From Burkholderiales bacterium (lineage in GTDB: Bacteria; Pseudomonadota; Gammaproteobacteria; Burkholderiales; Ga0077523), in the NCBI GenBank assembly GCA_019747905.1, contig JAIEQG010000045.1, positions 1 to 64,000 on the forward strand: a stretch of DNA of 64,000 nt, read 5' to 3'. This document shows positions 36,534 through 44,556 of the stretch, one piece after another. Positions within the stretch are counted from its first letter, which is position 1. Each line of letters begins with the position of its first letter. The notes below the pieces were generated by a model that saw only the letters and a list, made by a program, of their open reading frames with translations, had not been told where the DNA came from and made no database searches. The translations under genes were made by a program, and so were the position numbers.

Positions 36534-38318
36534 ATGCAGAACCGGATCTCCTTGCCGGCGTTGATCGTGCTCGCGATCATCGCGATCGCGCTGCCGCTGA
36601 TTCCCTATCAGCTGCAGGTCAGCACCTACGTGGTGCAGATGTTCATGCAGGCGGTGACCTACGCCATCGCCGTCCTCGGCATGGTGGTGGTCCTCGGGTA
36701 CACCGGGCAGATCAATCTCGCCCAGGCCGCGTTCTTCGGGCTCGGTGCCTACGGCGTCGCGCTCGGCACGGTGAGCGGCGGCATCAACTTCTGGATCTCG
36801 CTCGCACTGGGTGTCGGCGCCGCGACCGTCGCGGGACTGGCGCTGGGCCTCACCACGCTGCGCCTCGGCGGCCACTATCTGGCGATGATCACCATCAGCT
36901 TCCAGCAGATCTTCGACCTGATCCTGGTCAACTGGGTGGAAGTGACCCACGGACCCGACGGCATCGCCGGCATCGGCCGCCCTTCCATCCTCGGGCTCGA
37001 ACTCGCCGACGACAAGGCCTACCTGCTGCTGTGCACGATCGTGCTCTACGCACTGGTGTTCGCCGTCTGGTACCTGCCGTCGACCCGCCTCGGACGAGCA
37101 ATGCGGTCGGTGCGCGAGAACGAGCTGGCCGCGGAGGTGGTCGGCGTCCATACCCTGCGCACCAAGGTGATCGCGTTTGCGCTCTCGGCGCTGCTCGGTG
37201 CCATTGGCGGCGCCCTTTATGCCGGCGGTTTCGCTTACATCAGCCCGGACAATTTCAACTTCGCGCGCTCGATCGAGTTCCTGACGGCGACGCTGCTGGG
37301 AGGTGCCCAGTCGCCCTTCGGCGGCGTGATCGGCACGGTGCTGATCGTGCAGTTGCCCGAGTGGCTGAAGCACCTGCCGGAATCCCTGCGTTTCATCAAG
37401 GACGTCTACCTCGCCGTCTACGGCCTCGGCGTGATCCTGATCATGGTGTTCCTGTACGAGGGCATCTGGGGTCTCATCAAGAACCTGCGCGCGAAGCTCG
37501 TGAAGACGCAGGTCACCACCGATGTGTCCGGGGTGCGACCGCTGGTGCTGGACGTGCAGGGTGCAGGCAACGGTCCCCTGCTGCGGCTGGAGAACCTCCA
37601 GAAGCATTTCGGCGGCTTGAAGGCCGTGGACGGCATCGACATCGACGTGCAGCGCGGCACCGTGCATGCGCTGATCGGCCCGAACGGATCGGGCAAGACG
37701 ACGTCGCTCAACGTGGTGAGCGGCATCTACCGGCCCACGGGTGGCAAGGTGGTTCTGGATGGTGAAGACGTCTCGATGCTGAAGCCGCACCAGCGTGCCG
37801 GCCGCGGCGTCGGTCGCACATTCCAGAACATCCGCCTGTTCGCCTCGTTGTCGGCGCTCGAGAACGTGATGGTGGGCGCACAGCGCGACAACAATCCGAT
37901 TCCGAAGGGCGACAAGGCCTTGCGCGATCGCGCCATGTCCGCACTGCAGTTCGTCGGCATGGCGGACCGGGCCCACGTGATCGTCCGGAACCTGCCCTAT
38001 GGCCACCAGCGCCTGGTGGAGATCGCGCGCGTGCTCGCCGGGCATCCGAAGCTGCTGCTGCTGGACGAACCCGCCGCGGGCCTCAACCAGACCGAGAAGA
38101 TGGAGTTCGTCGAACTGCTGAAGCGCCTGCGCGGTCACGGCCTCACCATCTTCCTGATCGACCACGACATGGGTCTGGTGGAGAAGGTGTCGGATCGCAT
38201 CACCGTGCTCAATTTCGGCCGCAAGATCGCCGAGGGCGCCCCGGCCGAAGTGCTGCGCAACCCGGACGTGATCGCCGCGTATCTGGGCACCGCGGGAGAG
38301 ACGAATGCCGCTGCTTGA
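36534..38318 (+). CDS. fused LivM permease and LivG ATPase
   Basis: One 594-residue polypeptide. Residues about 1-310 are a LivM permease (QAVTYAIAVLGMVVVLGYTGQINLAQAAFFGLGAYG; TLLGGAQSPFGGVIGTVLIV). A linker (about 311-345) leads to a LivG-type ATPase from LRLENLQKHFGGLKAVDGID, with Walker A GPNGSGKT, Q-loop TFQNIRLF, Walker B LLLLDEPAAGLN and H-loop LIDHDM. Signature YGHQRLVEIARVLA. The fusion means the permease:ATPase stoichiometry is fixed. It overlaps livF by 14 bases. It is followed by LivF, the second ATPase. Confidence 0.92.
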   Translation: MQNRISLPALIVLAIIAIALPLIPYQLQVSTYVVQMFMQAVTYAIAVLGMVVVLGYTGQINLAQAAFFGLGAYGVALGTVSGGINFWISLALGVGAATVAGLALGLTTLRLGGHYLAMITISFQQIFDLILVNWVEVTHGPDGIAGIGRPSILGLELADDKAYLLLCTIVLYALVFAVWYLPSTRLGRAMRSVRENELAAEVVGVHTLRTKVIAFALSALLGAIGGALYAGGFAYISPDNFNFARSIEFLTATLLGGAQSPFGGVIGTVLIVQLPEWLKHLPESLRFIKDVYLAVYGLGVILIMVFLYEGIWGLIKNLRAKLVKTQVTTDVSGVRPLVLDVQGAGNGPLLRLENLQKHFGGLKAVDGIDIDVQRGTVHALIGPNGSGKTTSLNVVSGIYRPTGGKVVLDGEDVSMLKPHQRAGRGVGRTFQNIRLFASLSALENVMVGAQRDNNPIPKGDKALRDRAMSALQFVGMADRAHVIVRNLPYGHQRLVEIARVLAGHPKLLLLDEPAAGLNQTEKMEFVELLKRLRGHGLTIFLIDHDMGLVEKVSDRITVLNFGRKIAEGAPAEVLRNPDVIAAYLGTAGETNAAA

Positions 38319-39030
38319 ATTGCGCAACGTCGCAAGCTACTACGGCAACGTCCAGGCGTTGAAGGGCGTCAGCCTGCGCGTCGAGCAAGGCGAACTGGTC
38401 ACCCTGCTCGGGGCCAACGGCGCAGGCAAGAGCACGACTCTCAAGACCATCTCCGGGCTGGTGGTGCCTGCACAGGGCGAAGTGCTGTTCGAAGGCAAAC
38501 CGGTCCAGAAGCTCGGCCCGGAAGCGATCGCACGCCTCGGCATCAGCCACGTCCCGGAAGGCCGCCGCATCTTTCCCGGCCTCACGGTACGCGAGAACAT
38601 CCTGCTCGGCGCTTCGAACCGCAAGGGCGTGCCGCGCCGGCAGCTCGAGGAAGAGGCCGACGAGAAGTTCACCATCTTTCCGGAGATCAAACCCTTCGAG
38701 AACGCGCTCGGGTGGACCCTGTCCGGTGGCCAGCAGCAGATGCTCGCCGTGGCGCGCGGACTGATGGCAAGACCGAAGTTGCTGCTGCTGGACGAACCGT
38801 CGCTCGGTCTCGCGCCGCTGATCGTACAGAACCTGTTCGGCACCATCCGCAAGATCCGCGCGGCGGGGACCACCATCCTGCTGGTGGAGCAGAACGCCAA
38901 TATGGCACTGTCGGTGGCCGATCGCGGCTACGTGCTGGAGACTGGTTCACTCACCGTGGAAGGCACGCCGCAGGAGTTGCTGGGGAACGAGGAAGTGCGT
39001 GCGGCGTATCTGGGCGGCCATCACGGCTGA
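38305..39030 (+). CDS. livF: branched-chain amino acid ABC ATPase LivF
   Basis: The 241-residue protein is LivF-like: LLELRNVASYYGNVQALKGVSLRV, Walker A GANGAGKSTTLKTI, VPEGRRIFPGLTV (Q-loop region), LSGGQQQMLAVARGLM, Walker B LLLLDEPSLGLAP and VEQNANMALSVADRG (switch Asn replaces His in the typical LivF way). It starts inside the end of the LivM-LivG gene (14-base overlap) and ends the operon. A PhyH gene follows 46 bases later. Confidence 0.93.
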   Translation: MPLLELRNVASYYGNVQALKGVSLRVEQGELVTLLGANGAGKSTTLKTISGLVVPAQGEVLFEGKPVQKLGPEAIARLGISHVPEGRRIFPGLTVRENILLGASNRKGVPRRQLEEEADEKFTIFPEIKPFENALGWTLSGGQQQMLAVARGLMARPKLLLLDEPSLGLAPLIVQNLFGTIRKIRAAGTTILLVEQNANMALSVADRGYVLETGSLTVEGTPQELLGNEEVRAAYLGGHHG

Positions 39031-39075
39031 CCCAGCGCTGCTATTCTCCGCGACGTCGGATCGTGGAGGTATGGC

Positions 39076-39876
39076 ATGAAGCTGTCCCAGGAACAACTGA
39101 AGACTTTCGAGCGCAACGGCTACATCACCGTGCCGGCGCTGTTCACGCGCGACGAAGTCGACGTGCTGCGCGCCGCACTCGATCGCATCAAGACCATGAC
39201 CGATCGGCCCGAAGTGGTGCGCGAGCGCAGCAACGACGCGGTACGAGTGGTCTACGGAGCGCACCGGTTCGACGACATCTACCGGCGGCTATCCCGGCAT
39301 CCGCGCTGGATCGAACCGGCGCGGCAGCTGCTGGGCGGTGACATCTACATCCACCAGACCCGCCTCAACCCCAAGGCCGCCTTCGACGGGCAGGGCTGGT
39401 GGTGGCACCAGGACTACGCCACCTGGCGCTTCGAGGACGGCATGCAATCGCCGAAGGCGTTGATGATCGGCCTGTTCCTGAACGACATGACGGCGGCCAA
39501 CGGGCCGCTCATGGTAATTCCGGGCTCGCAGCGCCACGGCCACATCGACGACACCTCGCGCGACCTCGATCGCAGCGGCTACTCGGTGATGGAACTGCCG
39601 AAGGCCTTGATCGCAGAACTCACCGAAGAGGGCGGCGTCGACGCCGTCACCGGACCGGCGGGAACGGCGCTCTTCATGCACTGCAATCTGGTACACGGCT
39701 CGGTAGGCAACATCACGCCTTACGAGCGCACCATCGCCTATCTCAACGTGGCCGCCTGCGACAACCCGACGACTTCGGGCAAGCGCGCCGAATGGTTCGC
39801 GAATCGCGACTTCTCGCCACTCACGACCCTTGCCGACGATTGCCTTCTCGAGGAAATCGCGGCAGCGACCTCCTAG
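39076..39876 (+). CDS. phytanoyl-CoA dioxygenase (PhyH) family protein
   Basis: The 266-residue non-haem Fe(II)/2-oxoglutarate dioxygenase has the iron ligands HQD in WWWHQDYATWRFEDG (about 115) and distal His in HCNLVHGSVGN (about 201). The 2-oxoglutarate-binding Arg is probably ERTIAYL. ANGPLMVIPGSQRHG is close to EctD/PhyH enzymes, but no ectoine genes are in view. It follows the liv transporter with a TATTCT -10-like box at 39042-39047, so it may act on the imported substrate or be independent. The stop overlaps the convergent YidB-like gene by four bases. Confidence 0.87.
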   Translation: MKLSQEQLKTFERNGYITVPALFTRDEVDVLRAALDRIKTMTDRPEVVRERSNDAVRVVYGAHRFDDIYRRLSRHPRWIEPARQLLGGDIYIHQTRLNPKAAFDGQGWWWHQDYATWRFEDGMQSPKALMIGLFLNDMTAANGPLMVIPGSQRHGHIDDTSRDLDRSGYSVMELPKALIAELTEEGGVDAVTGPAGTALFMHCNLVHGSVGNITPYERTIAYLNVAACDNPTTSGKRAEWFANRDFSPLTTLADDCLLEEIAAATS

Positions 39877-40280
39877 ATCTTCAGGTTCTTCAGCAGGTCC
39901 AGGCCCTGCGCGACCAGGTCGTCCTGCATGCTGCCGTTGGGCGTGAGGCGGTCGACCACACCCGGCAGCACCTGGGCGCGTCCGCCCATGGCTTCGTTCT
40001 GCTGCATGCCGAGCTTCGACAGCATGTCTTGCAGCTGACCGCCGCCGCCGCCGAACACCTTCATGAGGTCCTCGGCGGAGATCGGCAGGTTCTGGCCGGT
40101 GCCGACCCAGGAAGCGGCCTGCTGTCCGAGCCCGGCACGGGTGAATTGTTCGATCAGGCCCTGCAGCCCGCCCGGGTGGTTCTGCAGCAGCTGCATGACG
40201 AGCTGGATCATCTGGTTCTGTCCCGCGCCGCCGCCCATCTGCCCGCCGAGTGCACCTGCGATCTGGTCCAAGAGTCCCAT
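39873..40280 (-). CDS. YidB/DUF937-type protein
   Basis: The 135-residue protein starts MGLLDQIAGALGGQMGGGAGQ, with many Gly and Gln residues, and contains two helical segments around HPGGLQGLIEQFTRAGLGQQAASWVGTGQN (about 35-65) and GLDLLKNLKI at the end. This is the YidB family pattern, of unknown function. The ATG at 40280 has GAGGAGAATGCA before it. Copy B of the CACGAAGGA repeat lies between it and larB, both on the minus strand. Confidence 0.82.
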   Translation of the reverse strand: MGLLDQIAGALGGQMGGGAGQNQMIQLVMQLLQNHPGGLQGLIEQFTRAGLGQQAASWVGTGQNLPISAEDLMKVFGGGGGQLQDMLSKLGMQQNEAMGGRAQVLPGVVDRLTPNGSMQDDLVAQGLDLLKNLKI

Positions 40281-40318
40281 TGCATTCTCCTCATATCGAG
40301 TTGCGGGCCAAAAGCTGA

Positions 40319-40424
40319 AACCTCTTTCAACACGAAGGACACGAGGGGCACGAAGGAAAGGCAAGGACGGCCACCCTGGTTTCTTCGTGCTCCCTCGTGC
40401 TCCTCGTGTCCTTCGTGTTTCAGG
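40319..40424. repeat. dispersed CACGAAGGA-rich inverted repeat, copy B
   Basis: Same outer ends as the copy at 28327-28423: AACCTCTTTCAACACGAAGG on the left and CCTTCGTGTTTCAGG on the right. The inner arms consist of degenerate CACGAAGGA / TCCTTCGTG blocks around a CCACCCTGG-type centre. It separates the YidB-like and larB genes. Confidence 0.88.
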
Positions 40425-40439
40425 AAGTACCGGTGCTCT

Positions 40440-41102
40440 TCACCGAGGCGCCTGCAACACCCGCAACGCCGCGCAGGCCGCACCGAAGCCGTTGTCGATG
40501 TTCGTTACCAGCAAACCCGATGAGCAGCTCGACAGCATCGTGTTGAGCGCCGCCGTTCCACCCGTCGCCACGCCGTAGCCGTTGGACGTGGGGCAGCCGA
40601 TCACGACGCCCGGCACCAGACCGCCCACTACCGTGGGCAGTGCGCCGTCCATGCCCGCCACCACGATCACCACGGGCATGTGGCGGATCTCCTCGATGCG
40701 CTCGAGCAGGCGCCAGACGCCGGCCAGCCCTACGTCCGTGACCTCCAGCGCGGGCTCGCCGTACCAGTTGAGGGTGCGAGAGATCTCGCGCACCACGTTG
40801 ATGTCGGAGGTGCCGGCTGCAACCACGGCGATGCGCGTCTGCGTCACCAGCGGCAGCGGATCGCCGAAATACCCGGTACGGGACAGATCGTCGTAGTCGA
40901 TGCGGGAACGATGGTGCTCCGGCAGCGCGTCCCTCTGCTCGCGCGTGAGGCGCGTGAACAGGAAGCGCGCGTTGTGCTGCGTCGCCTCATCGAGAATGGC
41001 GGTGAGATGGGCTACCGTCTTGCCGCTCGCGAGGATCGCCTCGTCGAGACCGATGCGGGCGCGGCGCTCGAAGTCGAGCTTGATGTCGCGGTGGATGTTC
41101 AC
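40440..41102 (-). CDS. larB: nickel-pincer cofactor biosynthesis protein LarB
   Basis: LarB carboxylates nicotinic acid adenine dinucleotide and hydrolyses its phosphoanhydride, the first step toward the nickel-pincer nucleotide. The 220-residue protein has DFERRARIGLDEAILASGKT, AVVAAGTSDINVVREISRTL (PurE-like loop), VVIVVAGMDGALPTVVGGLV and GCPTSNGYGVATGGTAALN. It overlaps larE by four bases (GTGA/ATG type). All four lar genes are on the minus strand. Confidence 0.95.
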   Translation of the reverse strand: MNIHRDIKLDFERRARIGLDEAILASGKTVAHLTAILDEATQHNARFLFTRLTREQRDALPEHHRSRIDYDDLSRTGYFGDPLPLVTQTRIAVVAAGTSDINVVREISRTLNWYGEPALEVTDVGLAGVWRLLERIEEIRHMPVVIVVAGMDGALPTVVGGLVPGVVIGCPTSNGYGVATGGTAALNTMLSSCSSGLLVTNIDNGFGAACAALRVLQAPR

Positions 41103-41929
41103 GGGGTGGCCGGCGATTTCAGTTCACGGATGAGAAAGGCGCTGCCGGTACGGTAGGGCGCGAACGCGACAGCGAGATCGAAACCGCGGTCGCGAAAGAT
41201 CTTCGCAACCGCGTCGGATAGTTCGATGCGACGGGACTCATCGAGGTCCGCCAGCGTCGCCCGATCGAGTTCGATCACCGCACCACCCGCACGCACACGG
41301 CAACGCACGGTGCGCGGTTGCAGGGCGGTCGTCATCCGCTGCTCGACGGCATGCACCGCAGCGAGCATGGCCGGGTCGATGGCGATCCCGGTCTCGATCC
41401 GGCTCGACAGGCACGGCGCGGAAGGCAGCTCGGCGACGTCGTCGAGCCCGAGATGGCGTGCAATCTCGCGCACGCCGGCCTTGTCGATACCGGCCTCGAC
41501 GAAGGGGTGGCGAACGTCGTGGTCGCGCGCCGCTTCGAGCCCGGGACGGTACTCGCCCAGATCGTCGAGATTGGTGCCGGACACGATCTGCGCGACGGTG
41601 GCCGGCCGGATTGCACCGTAGAGACTGGTCTTGCAATAGAAGCAACGATTCACCGGATTGGCACGGTATTCCTCGCGCGCGAACTCACCGGCGTCGATCA
41701 CCGCGAAGGACCACCCTTCGGTTTGCGCCAGGCGTTGCGTACGCGACGTCGCTTCGGGCGGTACCGCAGGCGAGGTGGCGTGGAACATCTCGACGCGCTC
41801 GCCCAGGCGGCGATGCGCGAAGGTGGCGAGAGTCAGGCTGTCGACGCCGCCGCTCACGGCCACGGCGATGTCGCCCATCTGGGCGAGGACGGCTTCGAGC
41901 CGATCGAGTTGTGATTGAGTAGCGCCCAT
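41099..41929 (-). CDS. larE: sulfur transferase LarE for nickel-pincer cofactor
   Basis: LarE AMPylates pyridinium dicarboxylate mononucleotide and inserts sulfur. The 276-residue protein has the PP-loop AVAVSGGVDSLTLA and a conserved CFYC pair (RCFYCKTSLYG, about 95-98). A further cysteine is in PSAPCLSSRIETG (about 167). Three cysteines of this kind mark the LarE type that holds an iron-sulfur cluster and can recycle sulfur, in contrast to the one-cysteine sacrificial enzyme. That assignment rests on the cysteine pattern alone. It starts one base after larC stops (41931). Confidence 0.94.
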   Translation of the reverse strand: MGATQSQLDRLEAVLAQMGDIAVAVSGGVDSLTLATFAHRRLGERVEMFHATSPAVPPEATSRTQRLAQTEGWSFAVIDAGEFAREEYRANPVNRCFYCKTSLYGAIRPATVAQIVSGTNLDDLGEYRPGLEAARDHDVRHPFVEAGIDKAGVREIARHLGLDDVAELPSAPCLSSRIETGIAIDPAMLAAVHAVEQRMTTALQPRTVRCRVRAGGAVIELDRATLADLDESRRIELSDAVAKIFRDRGFDLAVAFAPYRTGSAFLIRELKSPATP

Positions 41930-41930
41930 C

Positions 41931-43130
41931 CTAGTCTTGGTCTTTCAAGCTCTCGGCTTCAGCGGTACGACGCAGCGCAGAGCGCGTATCGAAACCGGGC
42001 ACCTGGGCGGTATCGTCGCTCTCTGCCTTGGCGGTGGTCGACTGCGGCCGCTGCGCGATCTTGACGCGCACGGACCGGTTCTCGACCTGCACCACCTTGA
42101 GATCGCGGGGCAGCGTCTGGCGCTTCACCACCTGGTGACGCAGTCCGATGGTTGCCGTTTCCAGGAAGCACAGCTGCGCCACAGCTTCGAGCGCCTGCGG
42201 GTCGGCCAGCACCTGGATGTGCGCCGCAATGCGGCCTTTCTTCGCGAACACGGGGCTCTGAAACACGTCGAGCACCGACGGATGGGATCGCAGGCGATCG
42301 AGCGCGATCGCGAGATCCTCCGGCGTCTGGTCGTCCACTTCGAACTGGATCAGTGCCACATCGGAACCGGGCTCGTCCGAATCGACGTTCGCCGTCTCGA
42401 AAGCCAGCACGCGCAGCACGTTGCTCAAGCCGATGAAGACCTTCGTGCCGAAACCGTAGCCGCTGTGCTCGAGGCGGCGCGCGGTGCGATCGCGCTCCTG
42501 GCTGCACTTCAGATGGCGCACGATCGCCGCACCGGTCGGTGTCACGCGTTCGCCCGGAAAGCCGTCGTCCGCACACGCAAAACCTTCCAGCAGCAGCGCC
42601 GTAGCGGGCGTCGGTACGGGCAGCCGTCCGTGCGCGGTCTGCGCGAAGCCCGACCCGAGCGGCAACGTGCCGATGGACCACGACTCGGCACCGAGCGCCG
42701 TGATCAGCCAGGCGGCACCCACGATGTCCGCGATGGAATCCCACTCGCCGATCTCGTGAAACGAGACGTCTTCGGGTGCCACGCCGTGGATCTTTCCCTC
42801 TGCCGCAGCGAGCAGGGTGAAGATGCCCACCGCGTGATGCTTCACCTCCGGACTGAGATCCGATTCGAGCAGATGCTCGCGGATGTCCGCGAAATCCCGA
42901 TGCTGGTGGTGCCCGGGAGCAGCGCGATGCTGCCGCTCGTCCACGATGAACCGGCTGCCGGTCAGCGCGTGATCGCGATGGGCTTCGAACCGGCACTCGA
43001 TGTCCTGTGGCAGTCCGGCCTGCGCGATGGCCTTCAACATGCCTTCGCGCAGGTGCGGAAATGCGTCGGTGACGGCCGCGATGAACATGTCACCCGCGAC
43101 GCCACCGACCGCATCGAGATGGACGTGCAC
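41931..43130 (-). CDS. larC: nickel insertion protein LarC (unsplit)
   Basis: LarC inserts Ni(II) using CTP. The 399-residue protein starts MHVHLDAVGGVAGDMFIAA, has HEIGEWDSIADIVGAA and GFAQTAHGRLPVPTPATALLLEG, and a C-terminal half with VALIQFEVDDQTPEDLAIA and FAKKGRIAAHIQVL. In some bacteria larC is split by a programmed frameshift, but here it is one continuous frame. It follows larA by 27 bases and precedes larE by one. Confidence 0.95.
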   Translation of the reverse strand: MHVHLDAVGGVAGDMFIAAVTDAFPHLREGMLKAIAQAGLPQDIECRFEAHRDHALTGSRFIVDERQHRAAPGHHQHRDFADIREHLLESDLSPEVKHHAVGIFTLLAAAEGKIHGVAPEDVSFHEIGEWDSIADIVGAAWLITALGAESWSIGTLPLGSGFAQTAHGRLPVPTPATALLLEGFACADDGFPGERVTPTGAAIVRHLKCSQERDRTARRLEHSGYGFGTKVFIGLSNVLRVLAFETANVDSDEPGSDVALIQFEVDDQTPEDLAIALDRLRSHPSVLDVFQSPVFAKKGRIAAHIQVLADPQALEAVAQLCFLETATIGLRHQVVKRQTLPRDLKVVQVENRSVRVKIAQRPQSTTAKAESDDTAQVPGFDTRSALRRTAEAESLKDQD

Positions 43131-43157
43131 TGCCGCTACTCCGGGAGACTGTGCGCG

Positions 43158-44483
43158 CTAGGCAGTCGCGTGCTCGCGGTGCTTGCCGAGCATCGGGTAG
43201 AGCGTGCCCTTGGCATCGAACTTGAACGCTTCCAGCTCACCCACGATCTCGAACATGGACGGGTTCGCTTTCACAAACGGCAGCAACGGCTCGGAGACGT
43301 GGATGTCCATGATCTCGAGCGTGTTGGCGACGCGCACGATCTTGGTGTCCTGCGGCTTCACCCGCACCACGGTCTTCACCGCGAGCTGGATCGCTTCCTG
43401 GTCGGTGTTCATGATGATCGGGATGCCGGCGCCGTCCAGATAGGTGGACGTGATCACGTTCGCGTAGGTCTTCGCGATGTCGATGTCGCGGTAGAGGCGC
43501 ATGGTGATGACGTCGGCGAGGCCGAGCCCGGTGGCGTTGCCGTGGGTCTCGGGCGTCAGGCCCAGGATGGCGATCTTCTTCACCAGCGGCTTCATGTCCC
43601 ATTCGGTGAAGCGGCAGTTGCGGCCGGTGATGTTGGGGTCCATGCCGGAGCCGGAAATGTTCTTGCCGATCTTCTCGACCACCAGGACGTCGATCTCGTC
43701 GAACTGCAGGCGCGCCATCAGCGACTTCGCCTTGGCCTGCAGCACCGGCTCGCGATCGAACACCTGTTCGCCGGGGACGGCTTCGATGATCGCCGTCTCG
43801 TCCGCCGCGTTCTCGACCATGGCCACGCCGATCAGGAAGTTCTTCTTCGCCATGATGAGGCGCGCCGCAATGGGCAGCAGCTCACCGAAAGCGTCCATGC
43901 CATCCGTGTGCAGCGTCGTGGCACCGATGATCTTGCCCATGCCGATGGTCATCATCTTGACGATGCCCGACTCGATCGGCGCGCGGAAATTCGTATGCGG
44001 CTTGACGCGGCAGATGAGCACCACGCCGTCGGCGGCGGCCGCGAGCTTGTCCATGTACACCGGCATGCCGCTGTCGAGCTTGCCGAGTTCCACCACGTCC
44101 ATCTGCGAGTGCACCGGGCAACCCATGGTCGCTTCGGTGATGCCGTAGCCTTCGAGCACTTCGCGCTGGCCTTCGGCGGTCGCGCCGCCGTGGCTGCCCA
44201 TGGCGGGGAAGATGAAGGGCTTCGCACCCAGCGCCTTCAGTTCCGCGATGACCTGCTTGGTGCACTCGGCGATGTTGTTGATGCCGCGGCTGCCGCAGCC
44301 GACCGCGATGGTCATGCCGGGCTTCACCTTGGCGCGCACTTCGGGACGCTTGAACTGCTCGACCACGGTCGCGGTCACGCTGGCGAGGCGCGGGCGGTCG
44401 AACTTCTGGCGCACGTGCACCATGCGCGGCAACGGCACGTCGAGGCCGCCCGCGATGTTGGTTTCGATCCTGTCTCCGATCAT
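43158..44483 (-). CDS. LarA-family nickel-dependent 2-hydroxyacid racemase/epimerase
   Basis: The 441-residue protein belongs to the LarA superfamily. The expected pincer-cofactor and acid-base residues are visible: MGSHGGATAEGQ (His of the first pair, about 106), RVKPHTNF and GIVKMMTIG (His and the Lys that forms the thioamide with the cofactor, about 172-184), and TTLHTDGMDAF (His about 202). Its sequence and length differ from the founder lactate racemase, so the substrate may be another 2-hydroxyacid. It heads the lar genes; larC, larE and larB follow. The ATG has GGAGGGG at -9. Confidence 0.88.
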   Translation of the reverse strand: MIGDRIETNIAGGLDVPLPRMVHVRQKFDRPRLASVTATVVEQFKRPEVRAKVKPGMTIAVGCGSRGINNIAECTKQVIAELKALGAKPFIFPAMGSHGGATAEGQREVLEGYGITEATMGCPVHSQMDVVELGKLDSGMPVYMDKLAAAADGVVLICRVKPHTNFRAPIESGIVKMMTIGMGKIIGATTLHTDGMDAFGELLPIAARLIMAKKNFLIGVAMVENAADETAIIEAVPGEQVFDREPVLQAKAKSLMARLQFDEIDVLVVEKIGKNISGSGMDPNITGRNCRFTEWDMKPLVKKIAILGLTPETHGNATGLGLADVITMRLYRDIDIAKTYANVITSTYLDGAGIPIIMNTDQEAIQLAVKTVVRVKPQDTKIVRVANTLEIMDIHVSEPLLPFVKANPSMFEIVGELEAFKFDAKGTLYPMLGKHREHATA

Positions 44484-44506
44484 TTCACCCCTCCACCTGT
44501 CGTAGA

Positions 44507-44552
44507 GCCCGCGCGGGCCCGTTCGTTATGTTCCGGAACCGTAATTTTGCCA
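44507..44552 (-). promoter_or_regulatory. larA promoter candidate with palindromic operator
   Basis: On the minus strand TGGCAA (44552-44547) and CATAAC (44530-44525), with a 16-base spacer, form a weak promoter. The spacer holds the perfect palindrome GTTCCGGAAC (44530-44539). A further palindrome, GCCCGCGCGGGC (44507-44518), lies in the leader. Operator-in-promoter geometry would suit an inducible racemase operon. No regulator gene is adjacent. Confidence 0.4.
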
Positions 44553-44556
44553 CCCT

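Noticed and set aside
39076..39876. Assignment as ectoine hydroxylase
   Set aside because: The WHQD motif is shared across PhyH proteins and ectABC genes are absent from the window.
41931..43130. Programmed frameshift in larC
   Set aside because: The frame is continuous from start to stop and both halves are present in one open reading frame.
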